The translations under genes were made by a program, and so were the position numbers. Shown one piece after another: positions 8,841-17,797 of a stretch of 64,000 nt of DNA. Origin of the DNA: Streptomyces sp. TS71-3. GTDB lineage: Bacteria; Actinomycetota; Actinomycetes; Streptomycetales; Streptomycetaceae. The stretch's first letter is position 1, and every line of letters begins with the position of its first letter. Location of the stretch: assembly GCF_018327685.1 (NCBI RefSeq), contig NZ_BNEL01000001.1, forward strand, positions 2,232,001 to 2,296,000, written 5' to 3'. The notes beneath the pieces were generated by a model. It worked only from the letters and a program-made list of their open reading frames with translations, did not search any database and was not told where the DNA came from.

Positions 8841-8869
8841 TTACTGGTGCCAGTACCGCCCGGTAGGGT
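8841..8869 (+). promoter_or_regulatory. sipZ promoter with palindrome in the spacer
   Basis: TTACTG (8841-8846) and TAGGGT (8864-8869) are 17 bases apart. The spacer contains the perfect palindrome TACTGGTGCCAGTA (8842-8855), a likely repressor or activator site. It supports separate transcription of sipZ and the Nudix gene. Confidence 0.5.
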
Positions 8870-8946
8870 GCCGTCCCAGATCGCCGATCTTCCGCGGCCC
8901 ACGTCTGCCTGCGGGATCGATCCTCCGAACCGTGTGGAGCACTGGG

Positions 8947-9699
8947 ATGAGCGGGACGCGTCAAACGCATGAGGGCCGGGGACAGCGCAGCAGCAAGCTG
9001 TCCGGGCTGGCCGTAGCCCTTGGCTGTGTGCTCTTCCTGGGGGGCTTCATATGGGGCGTCATCGTCTACGAGCCCTTCACCGTGCCCACCCCCTCGATGA
9101 CGCCCACCATCGACGCGGGTGACCGGGTGCTCGCCCAGCGCATCGACGGCAGCCAGGTGCACCGCGGCGACGTGGTCGTCTTCCGGGACGCCAGCTGGGG
9201 CGACCTGCCGCTGGTCAAGCGCGTGGTCGGGATCGGCGGCGACAAGGTGGCGTGCTGCACCGACGGCAAGCTGACGGTGAACGGCAAGGAGATCTCCGAG
9301 CCCTACCTCGCCAAGGGCTCGCCCGCCTCCGCGAGCGGCATCCCGGCCACCAAGGTCCCGCAGGGCCGCCTCTTCGTCCTCGGTGACGAGCGGCGCGGCT
9401 CGCTGGACTCCAGCATGCACCTCCAGGACGCCGGCAACGGCTCCGTGCCGCGCAGCGCGGTCGACGCCCGCGTGGACGCCGTGGCCTGGCCCATGCGCGG
9501 CATGCCCCACCCCTCGGGCTTCGCCGGCCTGCCCGGCGGGCTCTCGCAGCCGGGACCCCTCACCATCGTGCTCACCATGGTCATCGTGGGCGCCGTGCTG
9601 ATCCTCGGCGGTGCCGCCTGGCCGGGCCTGGCGAGCCGTATGGGAGGCCGCAGCCGTTCCGACGGGGCAGGCCGCGGGGAGCTGGCCGGTGTCCGCTGA
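8947..9699 (+). CDS. sipZ: Type I signal peptidase, SipZ-like
   Basis: Fourth signal peptidase, 250 residues, the most divergent of the set. Short N-terminus, then the helix LSGLAVALGCVLFLGGFIWGVIVY. Catalytic serine: VPTPSMTPTIDAGDRVLAQR; lysine: LVKRVVGIGGDKV; box E is GDERRGSLDSS, with Glu where the paralogues have His. A C-terminal helix (LTIVLTMVIVGAVLILGGAAW) anchors it. ATG 8947 follows GGAG at 8936-8939. The stop overlaps the Nudix gene start by 11 bases, so the two are coupled, as in the sipZ operon of S. lividans. Confidence 0.9.
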   Translation: MSGTRQTHEGRGQRSSKLSGLAVALGCVLFLGGFIWGVIVYEPFTVPTPSMTPTIDAGDRVLAQRIDGSQVHRGDVVVFRDASWGDLPLVKRVVGIGGDKVACCTDGKLTVNGKEISEPYLAKGSPASASGIPATKVPQGRLFVLGDERRGSLDSSMHLQDAGNGSVPRSAVDARVDAVAWPMRGMPHPSGFAGLPGGLSQPGPLTIVLTMVIVGAVLILGGAAWPGLASRMGGRSRSDGAGRGELAGVR

Positions 9700-10441
9700 G
9701 AGCGGTCCAGACGGCCCCGGGGCGGCGGGTAGAGCGGGCGCCCCGGGTACGCGGGGTTCGTCGTCCGGTACGCCGGACGGTGACCCTGTCCTGCCGGGCG
9801 GTGCGGTAGGCGCCCCGGGCGCGGGCAGTGGCGCCCCTGACGCGGGCAGTGGTGTCCATGACACGGGCAGTGGGGCCCCTGGTACGGGTAGTGGTGCCGC
9901 CGGTGCGGGCAGTGGCCTTCCCGGTGAGCAGGACGGCGTCCCCACAGGGCCGGGCGGTGCGCCGCTGCGCCGGGTGGCCAGGGTCGTGCTCCTCGACCCG
10001 CAGGACCGCATCCTGCTCCTGCACGGGCACGAGCCGGACGATCCCGACGACGACTGGTGGTTCACCCCCGGCGGCGGCCTCGAAGGCGATGAGACCCGGG
10101 AGCAGGCCGCGCTCCGCGAGCTCGCGGAGGAGACCGGCATCACCGACGTCGAGCTGGGCCCGGTGCTGTGGCGCCGGATCTGTTCCTTCCCTTTCGCGGG
10201 GCGGCGCTGGGATCAGGACGAGTGGTACTTCCTCGCCCGTACCACCCAGACCATGACCCGTGCGACCAAGCTCACAAACCTTGAGCAGCGCAGCGTACTG
10301 GGAGCGCGCTGGTGGACGTGCCGGGAACTGTCCGAAGCACGTGAGACGGTGTATCCGACCAGACTCGCCGGGCTGCTGCGCACGCTGCTCGATGAGGGTC
10401 CCCCGGCCAGTCCCCAGATCCTCGACACCGAAATCGTCTGA
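9689..10441 (+). CDS. Nudix hydrolase with repetitive N-terminus
   Basis: Hydrolyses a nucleoside diphosphate linked to another group; substrate unknown. The 250-residue product has a disordered N-terminus of about 90 residues containing five seven-residue repeats of the form x-A/T-G-S-G-x-x, then a Nudix domain beginning LRRVARVVLLDPQDRILLL. The Nudix box is GGGLEGDETREQAALRELAEETG, with a standard GX5EX7REUXEEXGU pattern. GTG 9689 overlaps the end of sipZ and has GGGGAG shortly upstream. The domain is secure. The repeat region is probably a linker. Confidence 0.9.
   Translation: MSAESGPDGPGAAGRAGAPGTRGSSSGTPDGDPVLPGGAVGAPGAGSGAPDAGSGVHDTGSGAPGTGSGAAGAGSGLPGEQDGVPTGPGGAPLRRVARVVLLDPQDRILLLHGHEPDDPDDDWWFTPGGGLEGDETREQAALRELAEETGITDVELGPVLWRRICSFPFAGRRWDQDEWYFLARTTQTMTRATKLTNLEQRSVLGARWWTCRELSEARETVYPTRLAGLLRTLLDEGPPASPQILDTEIV
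9818..9922 (+). repeat. Five 21-bp tandem repeats inside the Nudix gene
   Basis: Five degenerate 21-bp units with core GCGGGCAGTGG encode GAGSGAP, DAGSGVH, DTGSGAP, GTGSGAA and GAGSGLP. Unit length is a multiple of three, so copy changes keep the frame. Confidence 0.85.
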
Positions 10442-10497
10442 GGGTTCGTAAGAGCTGGCGCACAATGAGGGGACGCACGGCTGAAGGGGAACATGCC

Positions 10498-10806
10498 ATG
10501 AGCGCCGAGGACCTCGAAAAGTACGAGACCGAGATGGAGCTGAAGCTCTACCGGGAGTACCGCGATGTCGTCGGTCTGTTCAAATACGTGATCGAGACCG
10601 AGCGGCGTTTCTATCTCACCAATGACTACGAGATGCAGGTGCACTCGGTACAGGGTGAAGTCTTCTTCGAGGTCTCCATGGCGGATGCCTGGGTGTGGGA
10701 CATGTACCGCCCGGCCAGATTCGTGAAGCAGGTGCGCGTCCTCACGTTCAAGGACGTGAATGTCGAGGAGCTGAACAAGAGCGATCTCGAACTGCCCGGG
10801 GGCTGA
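10498..10806 (+). CDS. DUF2469 family protein
   Basis: A 102-residue conserved actinobacterial protein of unknown function: SAEDLEKYETEMELKLYREYRDVVGLF, then YVIETERRFYLTNDYEMQV and ending DVNVEELNKSDLELP. It is acidic, with no signal or membrane helix. ATG 10498 has AAGGGGA at 10485-10491; an ATG further upstream (10465) is less likely. Its position between the sip/Nudix genes and yraN matches S. coelicolor. Codon use includes more A/T-ending codons than its neighbours. Confidence 0.9.
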   Translation: MSAEDLEKYETEMELKLYREYRDVVGLFKYVIETERRFYLTNDYEMQVHSVQGEVFFEVSMADAWVWDMYRPARFVKQVRVLTFKDVNVEELNKSDLELPGG

Positions 10807-10894
10807 GCGGGCGGCACTGGCTGCTGCTGGGTGGCACCGGGCGGCGCCTGGCGGTGCCGGGGCACCCCGGCGGGGTGACGGCGATGGCCCGTTC

Positions 10895-11014
10895 GCGCGG
10901 TTCCGCGCGCTCCCTGTCGGGGCCCAGTCCCTTGCGGCCGTCGATCGACGGCTGCCTTGTCGTGGTTCCTCGCGCGGATTCCCGCGCCCCTTTCGGGGCC
11001 AAGTCCCACGTCGG
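10895..11014. repeat. Two degenerate palindromic intergenic units (10807-11240 gap)
   Basis: Two related units, GCGCGGTTCCGCGCGCTCCC at 10895 and GCGCGGATTCCCGCGCCCCT at 10972, each followed by a TCGGGGCC hairpin arm and an AGTCCC or AAGTCCC stretch, lie 77 bases apart. They resemble the five-copy array at 49.8-50.2 kb. They may end DUF2469 transcription. The rest of this 434-base gap has two DnaA-box-like sites. Confidence 0.55.
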
Positions 11015-11159
11015 TCCCAGGCTGGGAGAGGCGCCGTCTCGGGGTGGCACGGCGACTCATTGCCCGGTGCGGCGCGGTCTCCGTCCGCGCGGCCGGGTTC
11101 GCTGATGCATCGGAGATGCGCACGTCAGGGTGGGGCTTTCACTCTCGTGGGTGACGGAG

Positions 11160-11186
11160 TTTTCCACATCCCCGGAGTTGTCCACC
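11160..11186 (+). promoter_or_regulatory. Two DnaA-box-like sites upstream of yraN
   Basis: TTTTCCACA (11160-11168) and TTGTCCACC (11178-11186), each one mismatch from TTGTCCACA, lie in the same orientation with starts 18 bases apart, 55 bases before the yraN start. Binding is inferred from sequence only. Confidence 0.35.
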
Positions 11187-11240
11187 AAGATCAACAAGCC
11201 GCGGCCCAGTGCGTGAGAGTTGGCGCCAGGAGGTGCCGAC

Positions 11241-11897
11241 ATGAACGCACAGCAGGTACGGCAGACGCGACGAGCAGGACGGGCACAGCAGCCACAGCAG
11301 CCACGGCAGGCCCGGCAGGCGGCTCCGGGGTCGGTCGGGATGCGGATCGGGGAGCCGCCGGCGAGCGAGGGCACCCGGAGCCGGGGGACACCCCCGCGCG
11401 GGACCCGGGGAACCCGCGGTCCCGGGAGAGCCTTACCGGGCTCGGTGCCGGCCGTCACCGACCCCGGAGACTCCCCGCGGGAGGGGCGAGCCCGTACGGA
11501 CGCGGGAGGCCGGGCGAGCGCGCGAGCCAGGAGCGGCGGCGCACGCAGCGCGATGGGCCGCTACGGGGAGTCGCTCGCCGCCCGGCACCTCACCGAAGCG
11601 GGCATGACGATCCTGGAGCGCAACTGGCGCCCGGGCCGCACCGGCGAGATCGACATCGTCGCCCAGGACGGTGACGCGCTGGTGATCTGCGAGGTCAAGA
11701 CCCGCCGGGCCGGCGCCTTCCAGCACCCGATGGCCGCCGTCACCCCCGGTAAGGCGGCCCGCCTGCGCGGCCTCGCGGAGCGCTGGCTCCAGGAACACGG
11801 CGGTGCGCCCCCGGGCGGCCTGCGCATCGACGTCGTCGGCGTCCTCCTGCCGGCCCGGGGCGCCCCCGTGGTCGAGCACGTCAGGGGGGTGCAGTGA
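11241..11897 (+). CDS. yraN: YraN family (UPF0102) nuclease-like protein
   Basis: A 218-residue protein. The C-terminal 120 residues form the YraN restriction-endonuclease-like fold: [46 protein letters not shown] (acidic D and E-V-K catalytic-like motif), and [19 protein letters not shown]. The first 100 residues are a Gln/Arg/Pro-rich low-complexity extension, much longer than the usual family N-terminus. ATG 11241 has a strong AGGAGG at 11228-11233, which supports the long form. Stop overlaps the comM start. The yraN-comM-dprA order is the conserved DNA-uptake/recombination arrangement. The exact role of YraN is unknown. Confidence 0.9.
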   Translation: MNAQQVRQTRRAGRAQQPQQPRQARQAAPGSVGMRIGEPPASEGTRSRGTPPRGTRGTRGPGRALPGSVPAVTDPGDSPREGRARTDAGGRASARARSGGARSAMGRYGESLAARHLTEAGMTILERNWRPGRTGEIDIVAQDGDALVICEVKTRRAGAFQHPMAAVTPGKAARLRGLAERWLQEHGGAPPGGLRIDVVGVLLPARGAPVVEHVRGVQ

Positions 11898-13507
11898 TGG
11901 GCTTCGCGCGCACCTGCTCGGTCGCCCTGGTCGGCGTCGAAGGCGTCGTCGTGGAGGTGCAGGCCGACCTGGAGCCGGGCGTGGCCGCGTTCACCCTGGT
12001 GGGCCTGCCCGACAAGAGCCTCACGGAGAGCCGCGACCGCGTCAGGGCGGCGGTGGTCAACTCCGGCGCCGAGTGGCCCCAGAAGAAGCTCACCGTGGGC
12101 CTCAGCCCCGCGTCGGTGCCCAAGGGAGGCAGCGGCTTCGACCTCGCCGTGGCGTGCGCCGTGCTCGGCGCCGCCGAGCGGATCGACCCCCGCGTCCTCG
12201 CGGACATCGTCATGATCGGCGAGCTGGGTCTCGACGGCCGCGCCCGCCCGGTCCGCGGCGTGCTCCCCGCGGTGCTCGCCGCCGCGGACGCCGGGTACGA
12301 GCAGGTCGTGGTCCCCGAGAGCACGGCGGCCGAGGCCGCGCTGGTCCCCGGTGTCTCCGTGCTCGGGGTGCGCAGCCTGCGCCAGCTCATCGCGGTCCTG
12401 ACCGACGCACCGGTGCCCGAGGAGGACGAGCTCCACGAACCGGCCCGCCTCGATCCGTTCCTCGCCGGCCTCGCGGTCCCGGGCACCGGACTCGGTACCG
12501 GAGTGGCCCAGGGCGACCAGATCCCCGACCTGGCGGACGTCGCCGGCCAGCACCTGGCCCGGGCCGCCCTGGAAGTCGCCGCCGCCGGACGCCACCACGC
12601 GTTCTTCAAGGGGCCGCCCGGTGCGGGGAAGACCATGCTCGCCGAGCGGCTTCCGGGACTGCTGCCGCCGCTGGCCTCCAAGCAGTCGCTGGAGGTCACC
12701 GCCGTCCACTCGGTCGCCGGCACCCTGCCCGCCGGCCAGCCCCTGATCGACCGCCCGCCTTACTGCGCGCCGCACCACTCCGCCACCATGGCCTCCCTGG
12801 TCGGCGGCGGTACGGGCCTGCCCAGGCCGGGAGCTGTCTCGCTGGCCCACCACGGCGTGCTCTTCCTCGACGAGGCCGCGGAATTCTCCGGCAAGTCGCT
12901 CGACGCCCTGCGCCAGCCCCTGGAGTCCGGGCACGTGGTCGTAGCCCGCGCCGCCGGCATGCTGCGGATGCCGGCACGCTTCCTGATGGTGCTCGCCGCC
13001 AACCCCTGCCCCTGCGGGCGGTACGGCTCGGCCGAGGGCGGATGCGAGTGCCGCCCCTCATCCATCCGCCGCTACCAGGCCCGGCTCTCCGGACCGCTCA
13101 TGGACCGCGTGGATCTCAGGGTCACCGTGCAGCCCGTCACCCGCTCCGAGCTGCTGCGCCTGCACACGGGCGCGGAGCCCACCGCGGCGGTGGCCCAGCG
13201 CGTCGCCGCCGCCCGGGAGCGGGCCGCGGCCCGCTACGCCGGCACGCCCTGGACCACCAACAGCGAGGTCCCCGGCCACGAGCTGCGCACCCGCTGGCAG
13301 GTGGCTCCGGGGGCGCTGGGCAGGGCCGAGGAGGACCTGGAGCGCGGCCTGCTCACGGCCCGCGGCCTCGACCGTGTCCTGCGCGTCGCCTGGACCGTCG
13401 CCGACCTCGCCGCCCGCGACCGCCCGACGGCCCAGGACGTCGACTGGGCCCTGGAACTGCGCACTGGCGTCCGCAGGGGCGCCGGCCTGGAGGTCGTCGG
13501 AGCATGA
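11897..13507 (+). CDS. comM: ComM/YifB family Mg-chelatase-like AAA+ ATPase
   Basis: A 536-residue AAA+ ATPase. ComM homologues act as hexameric helicases in branch migration during natural transformation. The N-terminal Lon-protease-like S5 fold covers about 1-170 (LVGLPDKSLTESRDRVR, GGSGFDLAVA). Walker A GPPGAGKT lies at about 239-246, and Walker B VLFLDEAAEF follows. NPCPCGRYGS and a CEC pair form the family cysteine cluster, and SGPLMDRVDLRV is present. ATG 11897 overlaps the yraN TGA; GTG 11894 is equally possible. It overlaps dprA by four bases (ATGA). In streptomycetes, not known to be naturally competent, the job is unclear. Confidence 0.93.
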   Translation: MGFARTCSVALVGVEGVVVEVQADLEPGVAAFTLVGLPDKSLTESRDRVRAAVVNSGAEWPQKKLTVGLSPASVPKGGSGFDLAVACAVLGAAERIDPRVLADIVMIGELGLDGRARPVRGVLPAVLAAADAGYEQVVVPESTAAEAALVPGVSVLGVRSLRQLIAVLTDAPVPEEDELHEPARLDPFLAGLAVPGTGLGTGVAQGDQIPDLADVAGQHLARAALEVAAAGRHHAFFKGPPGAGKTMLAERLPGLLPPLASKQSLEVTAVHSVAGTLPAGQPLIDRPPYCAPHHSATMASLVGGGTGLPRPGAVSLAHHGVLFLDEAAEFSGKSLDALRQPLESGHVVVARAAGMLRMPARFLMVLAANPCPCGRYGSAEGGCECRPSSIRRYQARLSGPLMDRVDLRVTVQPVTRSELLRLHTGAEPTAAVAQRVAAARERAAARYAGTPWTTNSEVPGHELRTRWQVAPGALGRAEEDLERGLLTARGLDRVLRVAWTVADLAARDRPTAQDVDWALELRTGVRRGAGLEVVGA

Positions 13508-14658
13508 CGGCGGTGAGTGACTCCGAGCGCCTCGCAAGGGCCGCGCTGACCCGCGTCATCGAGCCCGGCGACGAGACGGGTGGCCGCTGGCTGCGCGAGC
13601 TGGGAGCCGTCGCCCTCGCCGATCGGCTCACGTCGGGTGGAGACGCGTTGCCGGGCGTCGGCGCCAACCGGTGGGCAGGTCTGCTGTCCCGGGCGGCCCG
13701 CGCGCGGCCGAAAGCCGACCTGGCCGCGGCCGGCGCCGCCGGCGCCCGCTTCGTCTGCCCCGGCGACCTGGAGTGGCCGGCCCAGCTCGACGACCTCGGC
13801 GACGGGCGCCCCATCGGCCTGTGGGTGCGCGGCCGGCCGTCGCTGCGGATATGGGCCCTGCGGTCGGTCGCGATCGTCGGCGCCCGGGCCTGCACCGAGT
13901 ACGGCGCCCATATGGCGGCACTCCTCGGCAGCCAGCTCGCCGAGCGCGGCTGGGTGGTGGTCTCGGGCGGGGCCTACGGGGTGGACGGCGCGGCCCACCG
14001 GGGCGCGCTCGGGGCCAGCGGTGCCACCGTCGCCGTGCTGGCCTGCGGAGTCGACAGCCCCTACCCGCGCGGCCACACCGAGCTGATCACCCGTATCGCG
14101 GAACAGGGCCTGGTCATCGGCGAGTTGCCGCCTGGCGACCACCCGACACCCAGGCGGTTCGTGCTGCGGAACCGCGTGATCGCCGCCCTCACCCGCGGCA
14201 CGGTCGTCGTGGAGGCGGCGCACCGCAGCGGAGCCCTCTCGACGGCACGCATCGCGCAGCGGCTCGGGCGGTTCACGATGGGTGTGCCGGGGCAGGCCAC
14301 CAGCTCGCTGTCCGCGGGGGTCCACGACCTGCTCCGGGGTGAGTCCGTGCTGGTCACCGACGCCGCGGAAGTGGTGGAACTGGTGGGTGACATGGGCGAG
14401 CTGGCCCCGCCGCGGCCCGGCACGACCCGCCCCAGGGACCTGCTCGCCCCGGCCCTCGCCCAGGTGCTGGACGCGCTGCCCGCGCGGGGCGCCGCCGCAC
14501 CGGACGACATCGCCCGTTCGGCCGTCACCACTCCCGACGACGCCGTCGCCCGGCTGTACGAACTCCGCTCACTGGGGTTCGTCGAACGACATGGCGATGG
14601 CTGGCAGTTGACACGCCAGAAGGACCGGGGCGCGAACCCCGCTCGCCGTACGCCCTGA
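13504..14658 (+). CDS. dprA: DNA-processing protein DprA (Smf)
   Basis: Loads RecA onto incoming single-stranded DNA in competent bacteria. The 384-residue product has the Rossmann core: [29 protein letters not shown] (usually SGxARGID), [16 protein letters not shown] and [20 protein letters not shown], and a C-terminal winged-helix region ([19 protein letters not shown]). ATG 13504 overlaps the comM stop. The long frame open upstream is a shadow of comM. It ends a yraN-comM-dprA operon. Confidence 0.95.
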   Translation: MTAVSDSERLARAALTRVIEPGDETGGRWLRELGAVALADRLTSGGDALPGVGANRWAGLLSRAARARPKADLAAAGAAGARFVCPGDLEWPAQLDDLGDGRPIGLWVRGRPSLRIWALRSVAIVGARACTEYGAHMAALLGSQLAERGWVVVSGGAYGVDGAAHRGALGASGATVAVLACGVDSPYPRGHTELITRIAEQGLVIGELPPGDHPTPRRFVLRNRVIAALTRGTVVVEAAHRSGALSTARIAQRLGRFTMGVPGQATSSLSAGVHDLLRGESVLVTDAAEVVELVGDMGELAPPRPGTTRPRDLLAPALAQVLDALPARGAAAPDDIARSAVTTPDDAVARLYELRSLGFVERHGDGWQLTRQKDRGANPARRTP

Positions 14659-14945
14659 CCTCGCGCACCACTCCATTCGGCCGAACCCCGACAGCCTTGC
14701 CAGTTCCCGCAGTTGGGGTGCCGGGGGTCAAGGCCGGAGGTCGCCGGCGGTCACCGTGGGCCGTCCGGCGGAACGTATCTGCGGCAAGGCAATACCCTGG
14801 CCTTCGCACACCGCGACGCCATAGTCACGCTACGCTCACAAAGGATTCCGGTACAGGACCCTCATCTCCGCACCGACCATCCGGAATCGGACCGGCCCCT
14901 CAGTCCGGCCCACACAGTTCACGGCAGAACGGCACAAGGCGACGA

Positions 14946-15782
14946 ATGCCCCAGCACATCTCCGGGTCCGACCGGGCGGCAGTTCCACCCGCTGCCCGCG
15001 GCAGCGAGCGGCCTCCCGGCCCCTCGTCGCTCGACGAGCTGTGGCGGTCGTACAAGGAGACGGGTGACGAACGTCTGCGCGAACAGCTGATCCTGCACTA
15101 CTCGCCCCTGGTCAAGTACGTCGCCGGCCGCGTGAGCGTCGGGCTGCCTCCCAACGTCGAGCAGGCGGACTTCGTCTCCTCGGGAGTCTTCGGCCTCATC
15201 GACGCCATCGAGAAGTTCGACATCGAGCGGTCCATCAAGTTCGAGACCTACGCGATCACCCGGATCCGGGGCGCGATGATCGACGAGCTGCGCGCGCTGG
15301 ACTGGATCCCCCGCTCCGTGCGGCAGAAGGCACGCAACGTCGAGCGCGCCTACGCCACCCTGGAGGCCCAGCTCCGCCGCACCCCCTCCGAGAGCGAGGT
15401 CGCCTCGGAGATGGGCATCCCCCTGGAGGAGCTGCACGCCGTCTTCAGCCAGCTGTCCCTGGCCAACGTGGTCGCCCTGGAGGAGCTCCTGCACGTCGGG
15501 GGCGAGGGCGGCGACCGCCTCAGCCTGATGGACACCCTGGAGGACACCGCCGCCGACAACCCCGTCGAGGTCGCCGAGGACCGCGAGCTGCGCAGATTCC
15601 TGGCCCGCGCGATCAACACCCTGCCGGAACGCGAGAAGACCGTCGTCACCCTCTATTACTACGAGGGCCTCACGCTCGCCGAGATCGGCAATGTCCTCGG
15701 AGTCACCGAGAGCCGCGTCAGCCAGATCCACACCAAGTCCGTCCTCCAGCTCCGCGCCAAGCTGGCCAGCTTCGGGCGCTGA
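14946..15782 (+). CDS. whiG: RNA polymerase sigma factor WhiG
   Basis: Sporulation sigma factor, motility-type sigma-28 family, that commits aerial hyphae to spore formation and drives whiH and whiI in S. coelicolor. The 278-residue product has region 2 ([55 protein letters not shown]), region 3 ([14 protein letters not shown]), and region 4 ([36 protein letters not shown]). ATG 14946 gives the usual family N-terminus. In known streptomycetes activity is held by the anti-sigma RsiG with c-di-GMP, which is not in this window. The gap to dprA (287 bases) has no gene. Confidence 0.97.
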   Translation: MPQHISGSDRAAVPPAARGSERPPGPSSLDELWRSYKETGDERLREQLILHYSPLVKYVAGRVSVGLPPNVEQADFVSSGVFGLIDAIEKFDIERSIKFETYAITRIRGAMIDELRALDWIPRSVRQKARNVERAYATLEAQLRRTPSESEVASEMGIPLEELHAVFSQLSLANVVALEELLHVGGEGGDRLSLMDTLEDTAADNPVEVAEDRELRRFLARAINTLPEREKTVVTLYYYEGLTLAEIGNVLGVTESRVSQIHTKSVLQLRAKLASFGR

Positions 15783-15948
15783 TCCCTGCGCCGTCGCATG
15801 CCCGGCCCGCCGGCGTGCCGCGGCGGCGCACGCCGCGGCTGCCGTCGCACCCCGGTGGCGCAGGCGCGGTAGCGGACCGGGGGCCGTGAGCCGGTGCCGG
15901 CACCGCCCAGAGGGGGCAAAGTGTGGGGGCAGGGCGCGCCGGGAGCAG

Positions 15949-16021
15949 CCGACCTGCTTCGGCCGGTAGCCCGACCGACCCGCTTCGGCCCGGCCCGGAC
16001 CGATCCACTTCGGCTGGTACA
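15949..16021. repeat. Three degenerate units upstream of the TetR gene
   Basis: Three copies of a 22-26 bp unit with CCGAC...CTTCGGCC(G/C)G, each holding a CTTCGG tetraloop-type hairpin, lie in the whiG-tetR gap. Possibly terminator or operator sequence; no function is shown. Confidence 0.4.
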
Positions 16022-16066
16022 CGGGGACCGGGGTACTCCGGCGGCGGGCATACGTAGAGTGGGCGG

Positions 16067-16657
16067 GTGCCAAGGATTCGAGCGGCCTCCGTGGCCGAGC
16101 ACCGGTCGATGCAGCACAAGGCCCTGCTGGACGCCGCGCGGGCCCTCCTGTCCGAAGGCGGCACCGACGCCCTGACCTTCCCCGCGCTGGCCGAGCGCAC
16201 CGGCCTCGCCAGGTCCTCCGTCTACGAGTACTTCCGCTCCCGGGCCGCCGTCGTGGAGGAACTCTGCGAAGCCGACTTCCCCGTCTGGGCGGCCGAGGTC
16301 GAGTCCGCCATGGAGCAGGCGGACACCCCCGAGGCCAAGGTCGGCGCCTACGTCAGGAGCCAGCTCGGCCTGGTCGGCGACCGCAGGCACCGCGCCGTGG
16401 TCGCGATCTCCGCGAGCGAGCTGGACGCCGGGGCCCGGGAGAAGATCCGTGCGGCGCACGCCGGCCTGACCGGCATGATCGTCGAAGCCCTCGACGCCAT
16501 GGGCCACGCGCAGCCCCGGCTGGCGGCGATGCTGCTCCAGGGCATCGTCGACGTCGCCGTTCGCCGTATCGAGCATTCCGGGGGCGAGGACCCGGCGGCG
16601 ATCACGGAGGCGGCGGTACGGATGGCACTCCACGGGGTGCGGGGCGAGCCGGCGTAG
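16067..16657 (+). CDS. TetR family transcriptional regulator
   Basis: A 196-residue DNA-binding regulator. The N-terminal HTH covers about residues 15-60: LLDAARALLSEGGTDALTFPALAERTGLARSSVYEYFRSRAAVVEEL. The C-terminal ligand domain is helical and unremarkable. GTG 16067 lies 12 bases after a TACGTAGAGT element, so translation is probably leaderless. It follows whiG as in S. coelicolor, where the orthologue has no known target. No palindromic operator is obvious next to it. Confidence 0.92.
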   Translation: MPRIRAASVAEHRSMQHKALLDAARALLSEGGTDALTFPALAERTGLARSSVYEYFRSRAAVVEELCEADFPVWAAEVESAMEQADTPEAKVGAYVRSQLGLVGDRRHRAVVAISASELDAGAREKIRAAHAGLTGMIVEALDAMGHAQPRLAAMLLQGIVDVAVRRIEHSGGEDPAAITEAAVRMALHGVRGEPA

Positions 16658-16714
16658 GACCCATCCTGGGCGGTCCGACAGTTCCGGGCCCTGCTCGGCG
16701 GAGCATCGGAGCAG

Positions 16715-16785
16715 CACGTCGTCGGACTGTCGGAGCCCACGTCGTCGGACCGTCACTGCACCACGTCGTCGGACCGCCACTGCAC
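16715..16785. repeat. Three 23-24 bp tandem repeats
   Basis: Three copies of CACGTCGTCGGAC followed by 10-11 variable bases; the last two (16738-16761 and 16762-16785) differ at one position. They lie between the convergent TetR and M23 genes. Confidence 0.8.
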
Positions 16786-16824
16786 CGCCGGCGGACCGCC
16801 GACTGACCGACCCGCCCTGTCCCG

Positions 16825-17670
16825 TCAGCCCTCCTCCGGTGGTTCCGGCACGCCGATCACCGGAAGCAGGCGCGCGGGGCCCGCGTGCAGCAGCGCCGGT
16901 GGCAGGAGCAGGAGCGGGTCCAGGTAGGCGGCCGCGCGCCGCAGGCCCCAGTGCAGGCAGACGGCCGGGCAGTGGAAGGGCCCGGCCTCCACGACCCCCA
17001 CCACCTGGCCGGCCGCGACCTGATCGCCCTCGCGCACCGCCGCCCGCACCGGCTCGTACGTCGTACGCAGCGCGGGCTCACCCGTACCGTCCAGCTGCAC
17101 GGACACCACGCCGAGCCCTGCCACCCGCCCCGCGAACGTCACCCGGCCGGGCGCGACCGCGCGCACGGGTGACCCGGCCGGCGCGCCGAGATCCACGCCG
17201 CGGTGGCCCGGACCGTAGGGACTCGACGGGGGCTCCCAGCGCCGCACCACCACCGGACGCGCTCCCACCGGCCACACCCGGCCCACCCGCGGCACGGCCT
17301 CCGTGCCGGGCGCCGAGGACTCGGTGGACCCGCGCCCCTGCCCTGCCCGCGTGCCCACCCCGGCCCCCGGCGCCCTGGCCTCGCCCACTCCCTCGTTCGG
17401 CTGCGACCGTCCCCCTGAACGGCCAAGCGCACCCGCCCCCTCGTATCGCTGCGTCCGGGCCCCGGAGCGACCCGCCGAGTCCGGACCCGGACCCTCCCGC
17501 TCACCCCCCACGGCCTCCGCCCCCGCCACCCCCGCCCCGCGCACCCCGGCCTCCCGAGCCGCCGGCCCCGTCCCGGCGCGCACCCCCGCGGGCGCCGCCA
17601 CCGCCACCCCCGCGAACAGCACCGCCACGATCAGCGCCGCGACCAGCCCGGCTGCCCGGCGCCCCCGCAT
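16825..17670 (-). CDS. Secreted M23-fold protein with degenerate active site
   Basis: A 281-residue exported protein. The signal peptide is [21 protein letters not shown]; then comes a 100-residue Gly/Arg/Ala-rich linker and a C-terminal LytM/M23 domain. HRGVD (about 146-150) supplies the first two zinc ligands. The final HxH motif reads CLH (Cys218, His220), and the loop that normally carries the other catalytic histidine reads TTYEP. So zinc ligands remain while both catalytic histidines appear replaced. It could be a non-catalytic M23 regulator or peptidoglycan binder. ATG 17670 begins the signal peptide. It is divergent from rpsB, as in S. coelicolor. Confidence 0.85.
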   Translation of the reverse strand: MRGRRAAGLVAALIVAVLFAGVAVAAPAGVRAGTGPAAREAGVRGAGVAGAEAVGGEREGPGPDSAGRSGARTQRYEGAGALGRSGGRSQPNEGVGEARAPGAGVGTRAGQGRGSTESSAPGTEAVPRVGRVWPVGARPVVVRRWEPPSSPYGPGHRGVDLGAPAGSPVRAVAPGRVTFAGRVAGLGVVSVQLDGTGEPALRTTYEPVRAAVREGDQVAAGQVVGVVEAGPFHCPAVCLHWGLRRAAAYLDPLLLLPPALLHAGPARLLPVIGVPEPPEEG

Positions 17671-17797
17671 CACCCCTGTTCGGGGCACCCGGCCACGAAT
17701 CCCCGGCCCCTGTGAAGCCACCTCGTCCCCCGCTCGTCGTCGTACCCGAGCCCAAGGTCGCACGCCGACACGCCCGGGAGGGATCTTGGCCGGGATC

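Noticed and set aside
7597..10143. An 848-codon minus-strand open frame opposite sipY, sipZ and the Nudix gene
   Set aside because: It has no recognisable domain and is the complement of genes with clear catalytic motifs.
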